Positions 8,698-17,096 of a stretch of 64,000 nucleotides of DNA are shown in pieces. Both the position numbers and the translations under genes were made by a program. Numbering within the stretch: position 1 is the first letter of the stretch; each line of letters begins with the position of its first letter. Origin of the DNA: Actimicrobium sp035984655 (lineage in GTDB: Bacteria > Pseudomonadota > Gammaproteobacteria > Burkholderiales > Burkholderiaceae_D); contig NZ_JAXCHT010000004.1 of assembly GCF_035984655.1 (NCBI RefSeq), forward strand, positions 62,001 through 126,000, given 5' to 3'. The notes under the pieces are model-generated. The model was given only the letters and a program-made list of their open reading frames with translations, ran no database searches and was not told the DNA's origin.

Positions 8698-9995
8698 TAG
8701 TAGATTTCCGGATTGGGATCGGTTTTTTCCAGCTCGATCGAGGCCGCCAGCAACGCCAGCCGGGCGACCACGCCGTACAGGTAAAAACGGTTCGGTGCGG
8801 TGGTGCCGGGCTTGGCGTGCAGGTCCGGCAGCGAGTGTTGGTGGGCAAAGGCCAGCGGCACGAAATGCGCGCCCGGCGCGTTCAGGTTTTCATTGACGTC
8901 GCGATCGGCGTGCACGCGATAGAAGCCGCCGATGACGTAGCGGTCGATCATGTACACCACCGGTTCGGCCACCGAATCGTTGATGCGCTCGAAGGTATGC
9001 ACGCCTTCCTGCAGGATTACGTCGGTGACTTCGACGCCGTCCTTGACGACCGACATCTTGTTGCGTTCCTTGCGTGACAGGCCGCGTACTTCGCTGCCGT
9101 CCTTGACCGTCATGATTCCCATGCCATAGGTGCCGGCATCGGCCTTGATGATCACGAACGGGGTTTCCTTGATGCCGTACTCGCGGTATTTCTTGCGGAT
9201 GCGGGTCAGCAGCGCGTCGACCTGGAGCACCAGCGCATCTTCGCCGGTGCCGTCCTTGAAGTTCACCGAACCGCCCTTGGCAAAATACGGATTGAGCATC
9301 CACGGATCGATGTCGATCATCTTGGCGAATTTCTTGACCACTTCATCGTAAGCGGCAAAGTGATTGGTCTTGCGCCGAATCGCCCAGCCGGCATGCAGCG
9401 GCGGCAGCAGGGTTTGCTCGTTGACGTTTTCGAGCGAGGACGGGATGCCTGCCGACAGGTCATTGTTGAGCAGCACCGTACAGGGGTCGAAGTTTTTCAG
9501 TCCGAGGCGACGGCCATTGGCCGAGCGCTCAAGCGGCTCCAGAACCAGGGTGGTGCCATCCGGCAGTGCGATTGGCGTGGGTTCCTTGATGTCTTCCGAC
9601 AGCGAGCCCAGCCGCACATTCAAGCCTGTCTGGCGGAATATCTGCACCAGCCGCGATATATGCTGCAAATAAAACGTATTGCGGGTGTGGCCTTCGGGAA
9701 TCAGCAGCAGATTCTTGGCATCCGGGCAATATTTGTCGATCGCCGCCATGGCAGCCTGCACGGCCAGCGGTAACATCTCCGGCGCGAGATTGTTAAAGCC
9801 GCCCGGAAACAGGTTGGTGTCCACCGGCGCCAGCTTGAAGCCGGCGTTACGCAGATCGACGGAACAATAGAACGGCGGTGTGTGTTCTTGCCATTCAAGC
9901 CGAAACCACCGTTCAATGGCGGGAGTCGCGTCGAGGATTTTTTTTTCGAGGTCGAGAAGTGGGCCGTTCAGGGCCGTGACGAGATGCGGAACCAT
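8697..9995 (-). CDS. gshA: glutamate-cysteine ligase (proteobacterial GshA, PF08886 type)
   Basis: 432-residue first enzyme of glutathione synthesis, of the type found with gshB in betaproteobacteria and unrelated in sequence to E. coli GshA. Recognisable blocks are NLLLIPEGHTRN, LLNNDLSAGIP, HAGWAIRRKTNHF, VIIKADAGTYGMGIMTV (ATP-grasp-like) and YMIDRYVIGGFYRVHADRD. First gene of a five-gene unit gshA-gshB-IIA-ptsH-ptsI. The 226-bp gap upstream holds its promoter region and the terminator of the amtB operon. Confidence 0.95.
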   Translation of the reverse strand: MVPHLVTALNGPLLDLEKKILDATPAIERWFRLEWQEHTPPFYCSVDLRNAGFKLAPVDTNLFPGGFNNLAPEMLPLAVQAAMAAIDKYCPDAKNLLLIPEGHTRNTFYLQHISRLVQIFRQTGLNVRLGSLSEDIKEPTPIALPDGTTLVLEPLERSANGRRLGLKNFDPCTVLLNNDLSAGIPSSLENVNEQTLLPPLHAGWAIRRKTNHFAAYDEVVKKFAKMIDIDPWMLNPYFAKGGSVNFKDGTGEDALVLQVDALLTRIRKKYREYGIKETPFVIIKADAGTYGMGIMTVKDGSEVRGLSRKERNKMSVVKDGVEVTDVILQEGVHTFERINDSVAEPVVYMIDRYVIGGFYRVHADRDVNENLNAPGAHFVPLAFAHQHSLPDLHAKPGTTAPNRFYLYGVVARLALLAASIELEKTDPNPEIY

Positions 9996-10141
9996 GTAAA
10001 CCTTTGACAGGACGGTGCGAAATCATGCTCGCACGATGAGGCAGATTCTAACGGTTATCCCCGCAACCGTTTTGCGGCCGGGCTGCGTAATCAGCCGAAT
10101 TTTTACATTAGGGCAATACGTCATTTTTAAAGATCAGCGCG

Positions 10142-10169
10142 AAAAAAAAGCGCTTCTGGAAGGAAGCGC
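10142..10169 (-). terminator. rho-independent terminator of the porin-glnK-amtB operon
   Basis: Seven-bp stem GCGCTTC (10150-10156) with GAAGCGC (10163-10169) and 6-nt loop, followed on the minus strand by eight U (10142-10149). It starts 53 bp after the amtB stop. Confidence 0.85.
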
Positions 10170-10221
10170 CTTGTAGAACCGGCCGCCGGCACAGCACCGG
10201 TCAGCCAGAGTTTGACATGGA

Positions 10222-11793
10222 TCAGGAGTGGTAAGCCGATTCGCCGTGGCTGGAAATGTCCAACCCTTCGCGTTCTTCTTCCTCTGCCACACGCATGCCG
10301 ATGATCAGGTCGACCACCTTGTAAGCAATCAGGGAGACGACGGCCGACCAGACAATCGTGGTCAGTACGGCCTGGCCCTGAATGATGACTTGATCGAGGA
10401 TCGAGTAATCTGCCGCCATCTTGTTGGCGACATAGTCGTAGATTCCCTGACCGCCCAGCGAAGGAGCTGCAAACACGCCGGTCAGCAAGGCGCCGAGCAC
10501 CCCGCCGACGCCATGCACGCCGAACACGTCCAGCGAATCATCCGCGCCCAGCAGGCGTTTTAGACCATTGACACCCCACAGGCAGATGAGACCGGCCAAC
10601 AGGCCGATTGCCAGCGCGCCCATCGGACCGACAAAACCGCAGGCTGGCGTGATGGCGACCAGGCCGGCAACTGCACCGGAAGCGCCACCCAACATGGAAG
10701 GCTTGCCCTTGGTGATCCACTCGCCGAACACCCATGAAATGGTTGCCATTGCCGTTGCCAGCAGGGTATTGACGAACGCCAGTGCTGCGACATCACCTGC
10801 TTCGAGTGCCGAGCCGGCATTGAAACCAAACCAGCCTACCCACAGCAGCGAAGCGCCAATCATGGTCATCGTCAGCGAATGCGGCGCCATCGATTCCTTG
10901 CCATAGCCAACCCGTTTGCCGATGACGTAGGCGCCGACCAGGCCAGCCACGGCGGCATTGATATGCACCACGGTACCGCCAGCGAAGTCGAGTGCGCCTT
11001 TTTGCCACAACCATCCGCCTTTTGCTGTTTCGGAGGCCAGTGACGCCGCATCCTTGATGCCATCAGGACCAGGCCAGAACCAGACCATGTGGGCGATCGG
11101 CAGATACGAAAAGGTGAACCAGAGCACGATGAACAGCAGCACGGCGGCAAACTTGGCACGTTCTGCGAAGGCGCCGATGATCAGGCCACAGGTGATTGCC
11201 GCGAAGGTTGCCTGGAACACCACATAGACGAACTCAGGAATCACGACACCCTTCGAAAAGGTTGCTGCAGTGGCGAAGGTTGCCTTGGCCGGATCGAAAA
11301 TTCCATTCAGGAACAGGCGATCGAATTTGCCGATGAACGGCGTTCCTTCGGTGAATGCCAGCGAGTAGCCGTAAATGCACCACAACACGATGATCACGGC
11401 GAACACCATGAACACCTGCATCAGGATCGACAGCATGTTCTTCGAGCGGACCAGGCCGCCGTAGAACAGGGCCAGGCCCGGGATCGTCATCAGGATCACG
11501 AGCGCCGTGGCGGTCATCATCCAGGCAGTGTCACCCTTGTTTGGCACCGGAGCGGCCGCAGCCGCAGGGGCAGCAGCAGGCGCAGGCGCCGGAACCGCGA
11601 GGGCGCCGGCAGCTGGTGCAGCCTCAGCTGGTGCCGCGGCAACCGGAGCAGCAACCGGCGCTGCTGCAGGTGCTGCTACAGCCGGCGCATCCGGCTTGGC
11701 GACAACCTCGTCAGCTGCCATTGCGGCTGGGGTGATGCCCACCGCGCAAAGCAGTGCGGCCGCTGCGATAAAACTTGCAAAATGTTTTTTCAT
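10222..11793 (-). CDS. amtB: ammonium transporter AmtB with exported Ala/Pro-rich N-terminal extension
   Basis: 523-residue Amt/Rh channel. Start chosen at 11793 (MKKHFASFIAAAALL), with AGGGG upstream; it begins with a cleavable-type signal peptide ending near AMA. Residues about 27-85 are an Ala/Pro/Val low-complexity stretch, after which the usual fold starts at GDTAWMMTATALVILMTIPG. Amt signatures include FYGGLVRSKN, the twin-His positions within FAGGTVVHINAA and the late block FGVHGVGGVLGALLTG. It conducts ammonium across the inner membrane and is closed by GlnK, encoded 10 bp upstream. The long periplasmic extension is unusual relative to E. coli AmtB (428 residues). Confidence 0.93.
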   Translation of the reverse strand: MKKHFASFIAAAALLCAVGITPAAMAADEVVAKPDAPAVAAPAAAPVAAPVAAAPAEAAPAAGALAVPAPAPAAAPAAAAAPVPNKGDTAWMMTATALVILMTIPGLALFYGGLVRSKNMLSILMQVFMVFAVIIVLWCIYGYSLAFTEGTPFIGKFDRLFLNGIFDPAKATFATAATFSKGVVIPEFVYVVFQATFAAITCGLIIGAFAERAKFAAVLLFIVLWFTFSYLPIAHMVWFWPGPDGIKDAASLASETAKGGWLWQKGALDFAGGTVVHINAAVAGLVGAYVIGKRVGYGKESMAPHSLTMTMIGASLLWVGWFGFNAGSALEAGDVAALAFVNTLLATAMATISWVFGEWITKGKPSMLGGASGAVAGLVAITPACGFVGPMGALAIGLLAGLICLWGVNGLKRLLGADDSLDVFGVHGVGGVLGALLTGVFAAPSLGGQGIYDYVANKMAADYSILDQVIIQGQAVLTTIVWSAVVSLIAYKVVDLIIGMRVAEEEEREGLDISSHGESAYHS

Positions 11794-11803
11794 TAGTGTC
11801 CCC

Positions 11804-12142
11804 TTAGAGCGCTTCTTTGCCGGTTTCGCCGGTACGAATCCGCACCACTTGCTGCAGGTCGTAGACGAAAATCTTGCCGTCACCGATTTTTCCGGTGCGG
11901 GCTGCGGTTTCAATGGCTTCGATAGCCTGGTCGACGATGGCGTCGTCAACCGCTGCTTCGATCTTTGTTTTTGGCAGGAAATCGACCACGTACTCGGCGC
12001 CGCGATACAGCTCGGTATGGCCTTTCTGACGGCCGAAACCCTTGACCTCGGTGACGGTGATGCCCTGCACCCCGATCGCCGACAAGGCCTCACGGACCTC
12101 GTCGAGCTTGAAGGGTTTGATGATGGCGGTGATCAGTTTCAT
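11804..12142 (-). CDS. glnK: nitrogen regulatory protein P-II (GlnK/GlnB)
   Basis: 112-residue PII trimer subunit that senses 2-oxoglutarate/ATP and glutamine state. The T-loop is intact with Tyr51 (GAEYVVDFLPK) available for uridylylation; C-terminal TGKIGDGKIFVYDL is the PII signature. Placed between a porin and amtB in one operon, it is best called GlnK, the partner that blocks AmtB. Under the same sigma-54 promoter as the porin. Confidence 0.96.
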   Translation of the reverse strand: MKLITAIIKPFKLDEVREALSAIGVQGITVTEVKGFGRQKGHTELYRGAEYVVDFLPKTKIEAAVDDAIVDQAIEAIETAARTGKIGDGKIFVYDLQQVVRIRTGETGKEAL

Positions 12143-12154
12143 GACTGGCCTCGA

Positions 12155-12877
12155 TTAGAAAGTCTTGCTGATGGAGACGACGAGAGTTGCCTTGCCCAGG
12201 TTTTTGCCCTTGCCGACGTAGGCATCGCTGTTGGTGCCAATGGCTGCGATGCTGCCGCTGGCGAAGCCAAGGTCCTTGGTTGCGCCAATTTTCCAGTCGG
12301 TGTAGCTGAAGTCGGTGTTGTGCGCGACTTTTTGATGGCCAACATGCAGGTTCAGCTGGGTGCCTTCGGCGATGTCGATATTTGCGCCAAGATCAAGGTA
12401 ACTGCTGTTCTTGCTGTCAACGAAGCCGAACAGATTGGTGACAGACTGCGAATACTTGGCATACATCGGGCCGGTGCCGACCTGAACATACAGTTCGGTG
12501 GTCTCGGCACGCGGGTGCAGGTCATTGGAAGGGTACTGATAGGTCAGGATACCGAAGTCGTACGACACGTCAGGGACGATTTCGCCGCGTTTGCCAGCAT
12601 AGATGTCGACTTCGACGTCACCGCCGCCGCCCGCATCCTTGGTCCACTTGATTGTGGACAGCCACGTACCAACATACAGACCGGTAGGGTTGTTGACGTA
12701 ATCGGCGCCGCCCGACAGGGCCGGCATTTTGCGGCTCTGCGAAATGCCGCGGAAGCGGTAATCCGAGGACAGGGCGGCATTGAAACTCAATTCATTGTCG
12801 GGTTTGGCGTCTTCCGCGTGGGCAAGCGTACCTACAAAGGCTGCTGCGACGGCACAGGCCAGGATCAGTCTTTTCAT
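12155..12877 (-). CDS. TorF-family putative porin (gcw_chp outer-membrane protein)
   Basis: 240-residue outer-membrane beta-barrel with a signal peptide (MKRLILACAVAAAFVGTLAHA). The N-terminal SSDYRFRGISQSR and the alternating polar/hydrophobic strands up to a terminal Phe (VVSISKTF) mark the gcw_chp/TorF family. First gene of the porin-glnK-amtB operon, 12 bp before glnK, behind a sigma-54 promoter; it is therefore probably made under nitrogen limitation and may let small nitrogen compounds cross the outer membrane. Substrate is not known. Confidence 0.88.
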   Translation of the reverse strand: MKRLILACAVAAAFVGTLAHAEDAKPDNELSFNAALSSDYRFRGISQSRKMPALSGGADYVNNPTGLYVGTWLSTIKWTKDAGGGGDVEVDIYAGKRGEIVPDVSYDFGILTYQYPSNDLHPRAETTELYVQVGTGPMYAKYSQSVTNLFGFVDSKNSSYLDLGANIDIAEGTQLNLHVGHQKVAHNTDFSYTDWKIGATKDLGFASGSIAAIGTNSDAYVGKGKNLGKATLVVSISKTF

Positions 12878-12942
12878 TGTGTTTCCCTGTAGAGTTGTTG
12901 GATAAAAAATTACGACAGAACCGCGGGTTTCGATCTACATTA

Positions 12943-12957
12943 GCAGGACTCGTGCCA
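12943..12957 (-). promoter_or_regulatory. sigma-54 (-24/-12) promoter of porin-glnK-amtB
   Basis: On the minus strand the bases read TGGCACGAGTCCTGC, matching the RpoN consensus TGGCACG-N4-TTGC except one position, with the GG and GC doublets at the required spacing. Transcription would start near 12931, about 54 nt before the porin ATG. Confidence 0.85.
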
Positions 12958-13023
12958 CCAGAATTTGCGGGAAAACATTGCTTTGTGCGTAACATTGGAC
13001 CGACCCCCTTGCTACAGCAGTAT

Positions 13024-13052
13024 GACAAGCGGGCGTGCAGCACCAATATAAT
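13024..13052 (+). promoter_or_regulatory. possible sigma-70 promoter for ubiK
   Basis: A perfect -10 box TATAAT lies at 13047-13052; the -35 is weak (ATGACA at 13022-13027 with 19-bp spacing, or GACAAG at 13024). Start of transcription would be near 13059, 50 nt before ubiK. The -10 overlaps the first NtrC-like site. Confidence 0.45.
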
Positions 13053-13054
13053 GC
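13040..13054. promoter_or_regulatory. NtrC-like site 1
   Basis: GCACCAATATAATGC fits the NtrC dyad GCACCA-N3-TGGTGC with two mismatches in the right half. Its centre is about 116 bp upstream of the predicted sigma-54 start and exactly 30 bp (three helical turns) from site 2. Confidence 0.55.
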
Positions 13055-13069
13055 GGTCCATCGCCGGAC

Positions 13070-13084
13070 GCACTGATTTGGTGC
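13070..13084. promoter_or_regulatory. NtrC-like site 2
   Basis: GCACTGATTTGGTGC fits GCACCA-N3-TGGTGC with two mismatches in the left half. Centre about 146 bp upstream of the predicted sigma-54 start. The pair has the spacing of the well-known enhancer sites of enterobacterial glnA. Confidence 0.6.
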
Positions 13085-13108
13085 CAATTTCATTAAAAAG
13101 GAAACACC

Positions 13109-13351
13109 ATGGACAAGACCAATTTCTTTACCGACATGCAGAACAAGATCAGCCAGGCAATTGAGAATTCGCCGGCCAAAGATATCGAGAAGAACGTCAA
13201 GGCAATGATGGCGCAAGGCTTTACCAAGCTTGATCTGGTCACGCGTGATGAATTTGACATCCAGGCGCAGGTGCTGGAGAAGACCCGGGCCCGGCTTGAA
13301 GCGCTTGAGGCGCAGGTCGCGGCCCTGGAGGCGCAGTTGAACAAGCCCTAG
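13109..13351 (+). CDS. ubiK: ubiquinone biosynthesis accessory factor UbiK (BMFP family)
   Basis: 80-residue protein. N-terminal MDKTNFFTDMQNKISQAI and the C-terminal coiled coil rich in EALEAQ repeats (residues about 48-77) are typical of the BMFP/YqiC family, known as UbiK, which helps the UbiJ-containing Ubi complex in aerobic ubiquinone synthesis and tends to associate with membranes. AAAAAGGA precedes the ATG. It is followed by yifB, a pairing common in Burkholderiales. Confidence 0.9.
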   Translation: MDKTNFFTDMQNKISQAIENSPAKDIEKNVKAMMAQGFTKLDLVTRDEFDIQAQVLEKTRARLEALEAQVAALEAQLNKP

Positions 13352-13505
13352 CGCGCTGCGTTAGCGCAAAGCCGGACATTTCGCATGGCGATCGGGGAAT
13401 CCGGTCGGGTGCTGTTCCATATCAAGAAGGTCGCTGGTGCTTTGCCGCAAACTTTCCGAAATTCATACGCATCAGGAAAGTCATCATGTGGCAATTTGAA
13501 CCTTC

Positions 13506-15029
13506 ATGACGCTGGCCGTCCTGAAAAGTCGCGCTCTAGCCGGAATGCAGGCGCCTGAAGTCACCGTCGAGGTGCATTTGGCCAATGGCCTCCCCAATTT
13601 CACGATCGTCGGCTTGCCGGAAACTGAAGTCAAGGAGTCCAAGGACCGCGTCCGCGCGGCGCTGCAAAACGCCCGTTTTGAATTTCCTGCGCGCCGCATC
13701 ACCGTCAATCTGGCCCCCGCCGACCTGCCCAAGGAGTCGGGACGATTCGATCTGCCGATCGCACTTGGAATTCTTGCTGCTTCAGAACAGATGCCGGCGG
13801 GTGAGCTCGACAAGTACGAATTTGCCGGGGAGCTGTCCTTGTCGGGCGAGCTTCGGCCAATTCGGGGCGCGCTTGCGATGACCTTTGCCATGCACAGCGA
13901 CGGTGATTTGTCGGGTCGGCAGCGCGGCTTCATTCTGCCTCGGGCCAATGCCGACGAGGCGGCCCTGGTGAAGGACGCTGCGATTTTTCCGGCGGATTCG
14001 CTGTTGCAGGTATGTGCCCACTTCGCTGCGGTGACCGGTGAGGCCAGGATTGGCCGCCATCGTTGCGTCGCCGAGCCGGCGCGGCCCGACCATCCCGATT
14101 TCGCCGATGTAAAGGGGCAGCTGCAGGTCAAGCGGGCGCTTGAGGTCGCGGCAGCTGGCGCTCATAGCGTCCTGATGGCGGGACCGCCGGGTACCGGGAA
14201 ATCCATGCTGGCGGCGCGTTTCGCCGGCATTTTGCCGCCAATGACCGACCAAGAGGCACTGGAGTCGGCGGCGGTACAGTCGCTGTCGTCGGGCTTCTCG
14301 ATCGCGCGCTGGAAAGTGCGGCCCTACCGCGCGCCACACCACACGGCATCGGGCGTGGCACTGGTTGGCGGCGGTAATACACCGCGGCCTGGCGAGATTT
14401 CACTGGCACATCGCGGCGTGCTGTTTCTTGACGAACTGCCGGAATTCGAGCGGAAGGTACTCGAGGTATTGCGCGAGCCGCTGGAGTCCGGGCGCATCAC
14501 CATCTCGCGCGCGGCGCGGCAAGCCGATTTTCCGGCACGGTTCCAGTTGATCGCCGCCATGAATCCCTGCCCGTGCGGGTATCTGGGTCACCCCGCCAAT
14601 AAATGCCGTTGCACGCCCGAACAGGTTGCGCGCTACCAAAATCGGATTTCGGGGCCATTGCTTGACCGGATCGACATGCAGATCCAGGTTCCGGCGTTGC
14701 CGCACAGTGACTTGCTCAAACCGGCAGAAGGCGAACCATCCGCCGCGATTGCGCAGCGTGTTGGCCGAGCCTTTGATGTCGGGCAGGCACGCGCCGGGAA
14801 GGCTAACAATTTCCTGACCACCCAGGAAATTGACGTGCATTGCCAGCCCGATAGCGCGGCAGAACAGCTGTTGCAATCGGCAATGCAGCGATTGAACTGG
14901 TCCGCCAGGTCGTATCATCGGGTTCTCAAGGTTGCCCGCACGATTGCCGATCTGGCAGGGGTTGAGCAAATTTCGTTGCCGCATGTGGCCGAGGCAATCC
15001 AATATCGTCGCGGACTGCGCGAGCAGTAG
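13506..15029 (+). CDS. comM: YifB/ComM-family AAA+ ATPase (Mg-chelatase-like)
   Basis: 507-residue protein. N-terminal ChlI-like domain (VEVHLANGLPNFTIVGLPE, residues about 20-38), then Walker A AGPPGTGKS near residue 222, Walker B VLFLDELPEF near residue 304 and C-terminal Mg-chelatase domain ending RTIADLAGVEQI...QYR. ComM is a hexameric helicase aiding branch migration during integration of transformed DNA; orthologues are widespread also in non-competent species. Four Cys in CPCGYLGHPANKCRC are the usual zinc-finger-like insert. Confidence 0.93.
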   Translation: MTLAVLKSRALAGMQAPEVTVEVHLANGLPNFTIVGLPETEVKESKDRVRAALQNARFEFPARRITVNLAPADLPKESGRFDLPIALGILAASEQMPAGELDKYEFAGELSLSGELRPIRGALAMTFAMHSDGDLSGRQRGFILPRANADEAALVKDAAIFPADSLLQVCAHFAAVTGEARIGRHRCVAEPARPDHPDFADVKGQLQVKRALEVAAAGAHSVLMAGPPGTGKSMLAARFAGILPPMTDQEALESAAVQSLSSGFSIARWKVRPYRAPHHTASGVALVGGGNTPRPGEISLAHRGVLFLDELPEFERKVLEVLREPLESGRITISRAARQADFPARFQLIAAMNPCPCGYLGHPANKCRCTPEQVARYQNRISGPLLDRIDMQIQVPALPHSDLLKPAEGEPSAAIAQRVGRAFDVGQARAGKANNFLTTQEIDVHCQPDSAAEQLLQSAMQRLNWSARSYHRVLKVARTIADLAGVEQISLPHVAEAIQYRRGLREQ

Positions 15030-15176
15030 CCGATCTGGCGAGGATGCGCCGAAAGTTTGCTATCGTTCTGCGTCGTACGCACGGCGATCAAGCATCCGTG
15101 TGCCGTCAATTCCTGGAATCGGATCAAACATGTCGTTGGCAATCGCTCTTCGGTACCTTGTTTTGCGCAGCATGGC

Positions 15177-16109
15177 ATGCTGATCGGCGTCGCCTGCGCG
15201 TTGGGCGCGGGCCTGATGTGGGGGCTGGTTTTTATTGCGCCAGTGTTGCTGCCCGAGTATCCGGGCCTGGTCCTGTCGTTTGGACGCTACATCGCATTTG
15301 GCGTGATTGCCCTTGTCCCCGCCGTCCTCGACCGCCGTCGCATCGTTTTATTGTCCGCGCGCGACTGGCGGATGGCGTTTGCCCTGGCGCTGGTGGGCAA
15401 TCTGCTTTACTACGCGGCGCTGGCCAGCGCGATCCAGTTCGCCGGCGCGCCGTTGCCCGCGATGCTTATTGGAACATTGCCGATCGTTATCGCTGTAGCC
15501 AGCAATTGGCGCGCACCGGATGCCATTCACTGGGGCCGGCTGCTGCCATCGTTGCTGATCATTTCGGCCGGGCTCCTGTTGGTCAATCACAGTGAAATCA
15601 AGACGCTGGATGGGCAGCGATCGACCTCCGACCATTTGCTCGGTTGTCTGCTGGCGGTCGTTGCGGTGGCCGCCTGGACCTGGTACCCGATCAACAATGC
15701 CCGTCATCTGCGCAGCAACGCGAGCCTGAGCTCGTCGACGTGGGCCACGGCGCAAGGTCTGGCGACATTGCCGATGGCATTGCTGGGCGCGACAGCGTAT
15801 GGCGCGTATGGGCACTTCACGCCGGGCGGCTTTGACTTTCCGCTGGGTCCGAGACCGGTCGATTTTGTCGCCTTGATGCTGTTGCTCGGGTTGTGCGCGT
15901 CCTGGCTGGGAACGCTGCTGTGGAACCGCGCCAGCCAGCAGTTGCCTACTGCGCTGAGCGGACAGCTGATTGTTTTCGAGACATTGTCGGCATTGCTGTA
16001 CGCATTCGTGCTCCGTGGCAGCGCGCCCGACTGGCAGGGATCGATCGGTATTGCCCTGCTTTGCGTTGGCGTAATGTGGGGCATGCGGACCTTTCATCGT
16101 GCCGGATGA
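15177..16109 (+). CDS. DMT-superfamily (EamA) permease
   Basis: 310-residue inner-membrane protein with about ten hydrophobic helices in two EamA repeats (first from ACALGAGLMWGLVFIAP, second from LLAVVAVAAWTWYPINNA). Start taken at 15177 so that the protein begins directly with helix 1; the open frame extends to an ATG at 15057, but that 40-residue extension is hydrophilic and atypical. The Shine-Dalgarno is weak for either. The family exports amino acids, metabolites or drugs; substrate unknown. Stands alone after comM. Confidence 0.8.
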   Translation: MLIGVACALGAGLMWGLVFIAPVLLPEYPGLVLSFGRYIAFGVIALVPAVLDRRRIVLLSARDWRMAFALALVGNLLYYAALASAIQFAGAPLPAMLIGTLPIVIAVASNWRAPDAIHWGRLLPSLLIISAGLLLVNHSEIKTLDGQRSTSDHLLGCLLAVVAVAAWTWYPINNARHLRSNASLSSSTWATAQGLATLPMALLGATAYGAYGHFTPGGFDFPLGPRPVDFVALMLLLGLCASWLGTLLWNRASQQLPTALSGQLIVFETLSALLYAFVLRGSAPDWQGSIGIALLCVGVMWGMRTFHRAG

Positions 16110-16145
16110 AGCCGGTGAATGCCGCGCCCTGTTACCATTCGGGCC

Positions 16146-16664
16146 ATGAAGAATTTACTATTTCAAGCAGCCAGGACACTTCGGATCGCGGTCCTGATGG
16201 CAGCCTTCGCAGCATGCACGCCGGCGCATGACTGGCGCGAGGTGCAGGGCAGCGCAGCGCCATTTTCAGTGCTGCTCCCTGCCAAGCCAACGATCTTGTC
16301 ACGCAAGATTGATCTGGACGGCACGCCGGTCACGATGACCATGACGGCGGCGGAAGTCGGTGGCGTCACCTATGCGGTGGGTACGGTCGATTTGCCTGAT
16401 GCCGCCAGCGCCAGACGTGCGATGACTGCCATGCGCACCGCAATGGTCAGGAATATTCAAGGTACTGTGGTGAAAGAAACCGCCGCCGAGAGCAGCATCG
16501 AACTTGAAGCCAGCGGAACGCCCACCGGAGGCCAGCCGAAATTGTTGATCGCACGTTTCGTTGCAAGTAACCAGCATGCGTATCAGGTCATCGTCGCAGG
16601 GGCGGCGAGCGCCATCGCACGGGAGCAGGTCGATACCTTCATGTCCTCCTTCAAAACACGCTAG
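16146..16664 (+). CDS. putative exported protein/lipoprotein, function unknown
   Basis: 172-residue protein starting MKNLLFQAARTLRIAVLMAAF and followed by AACTP, so a lipidated Cys (residue about 24) is possible though Phe at -3 is not ideal. The body is hydrophilic with a stretch SVLLPAKPTILSRKIDLDG reminiscent of small periplasmic proteins that follow 'F-S-V-x-L-P' patterns. I do not recognise a defined function. The start follows CGGGCC rather than a strong ribosome site; an in-frame ATG at 16119 would add 9 residues. Confidence 0.7.
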   Translation: MKNLLFQAARTLRIAVLMAAFAACTPAHDWREVQGSAAPFSVLLPAKPTILSRKIDLDGTPVTMTMTAAEVGGVTYAVGTVDLPDAASARRAMTAMRTAMVRNIQGTVVKETAAESSIELEASGTPTGGQPKLLIARFVASNQHAYQVIVAGAASAIAREQVDTFMSSFKTR

Positions 16665-16751
16665 CAGCATCTGCATGCTGGCGCGAATGTGCTGAAGGCG
16701 ACCATCTCGTGCTATGTTCCGGGCATCCGAATCACCGAATGGAGAACGCAG

Positions 16752-17096
16752 ATGTTAGTCACTTTCAAATCGAAGGCCGCCGCTGAAGTCACGATGTACC
16801 AGGAACACGCCAAGCGCTTGCTCGATCTGCTGCACAAGGACGTAACGCGTGGTGTCATTACCGCGGCCGAGACCGGCGCGGCGCTGGCGATCCTTGACGC
16901 GCAAGTCGCCGCCAGTCGCTTGCATCCGGCATCGGACGTTCTGGAGCAGGATGTCCATGCGCATCACAGCGATGCCGGCGACGATCATGGCCACGAAGCA
17001 CTGGAGGCGGTCAGTTTCTCGGCGCGTGCCTATCCCTTCATCGAGATGTTGCGCGCTGCAAATGAAAGCAAGGCTGACGTTCTCTGGGGCGTGTGA
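16752..17096 (+). CDS. DUF1840 family protein
   Basis: 114-residue protein opening MLVTFKSKAAAEVTMYQEHAKRLLDLL, the signature start of DUF1840, with a His/Asp-rich loop (HAHHSDAGDDHGH, residues about 71-83) and an end YPFIEMLRAANESKADVLWGV. Function unknown; the His cluster suggests metal binding but that is inference. GGAG lies 7 bp before the ATG. The stop overlaps the GTG of the next gene (GTGTGA), so the two are coupled. Confidence 0.85.
   Translation: MLVTFKSKAAAEVTMYQEHAKRLLDLLHKDVTRGVITAAETGAALAILDAQVAASRLHPASDVLEQDVHAHHSDAGDDHGHEALEAVSFSARAYPFIEMLRAANESKADVLWGV

Noticed and set aside
11794..12093. 100-codon upstream extension of amtB
   Set aside because: It overlaps glnK in another frame; the real start at 11793 has a signal peptide and ribosome site.
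13352..13505. Hairpin GCGC-N7-GCGC after ubiK as terminator
   Set aside because: Four-bp stem and no T-run.
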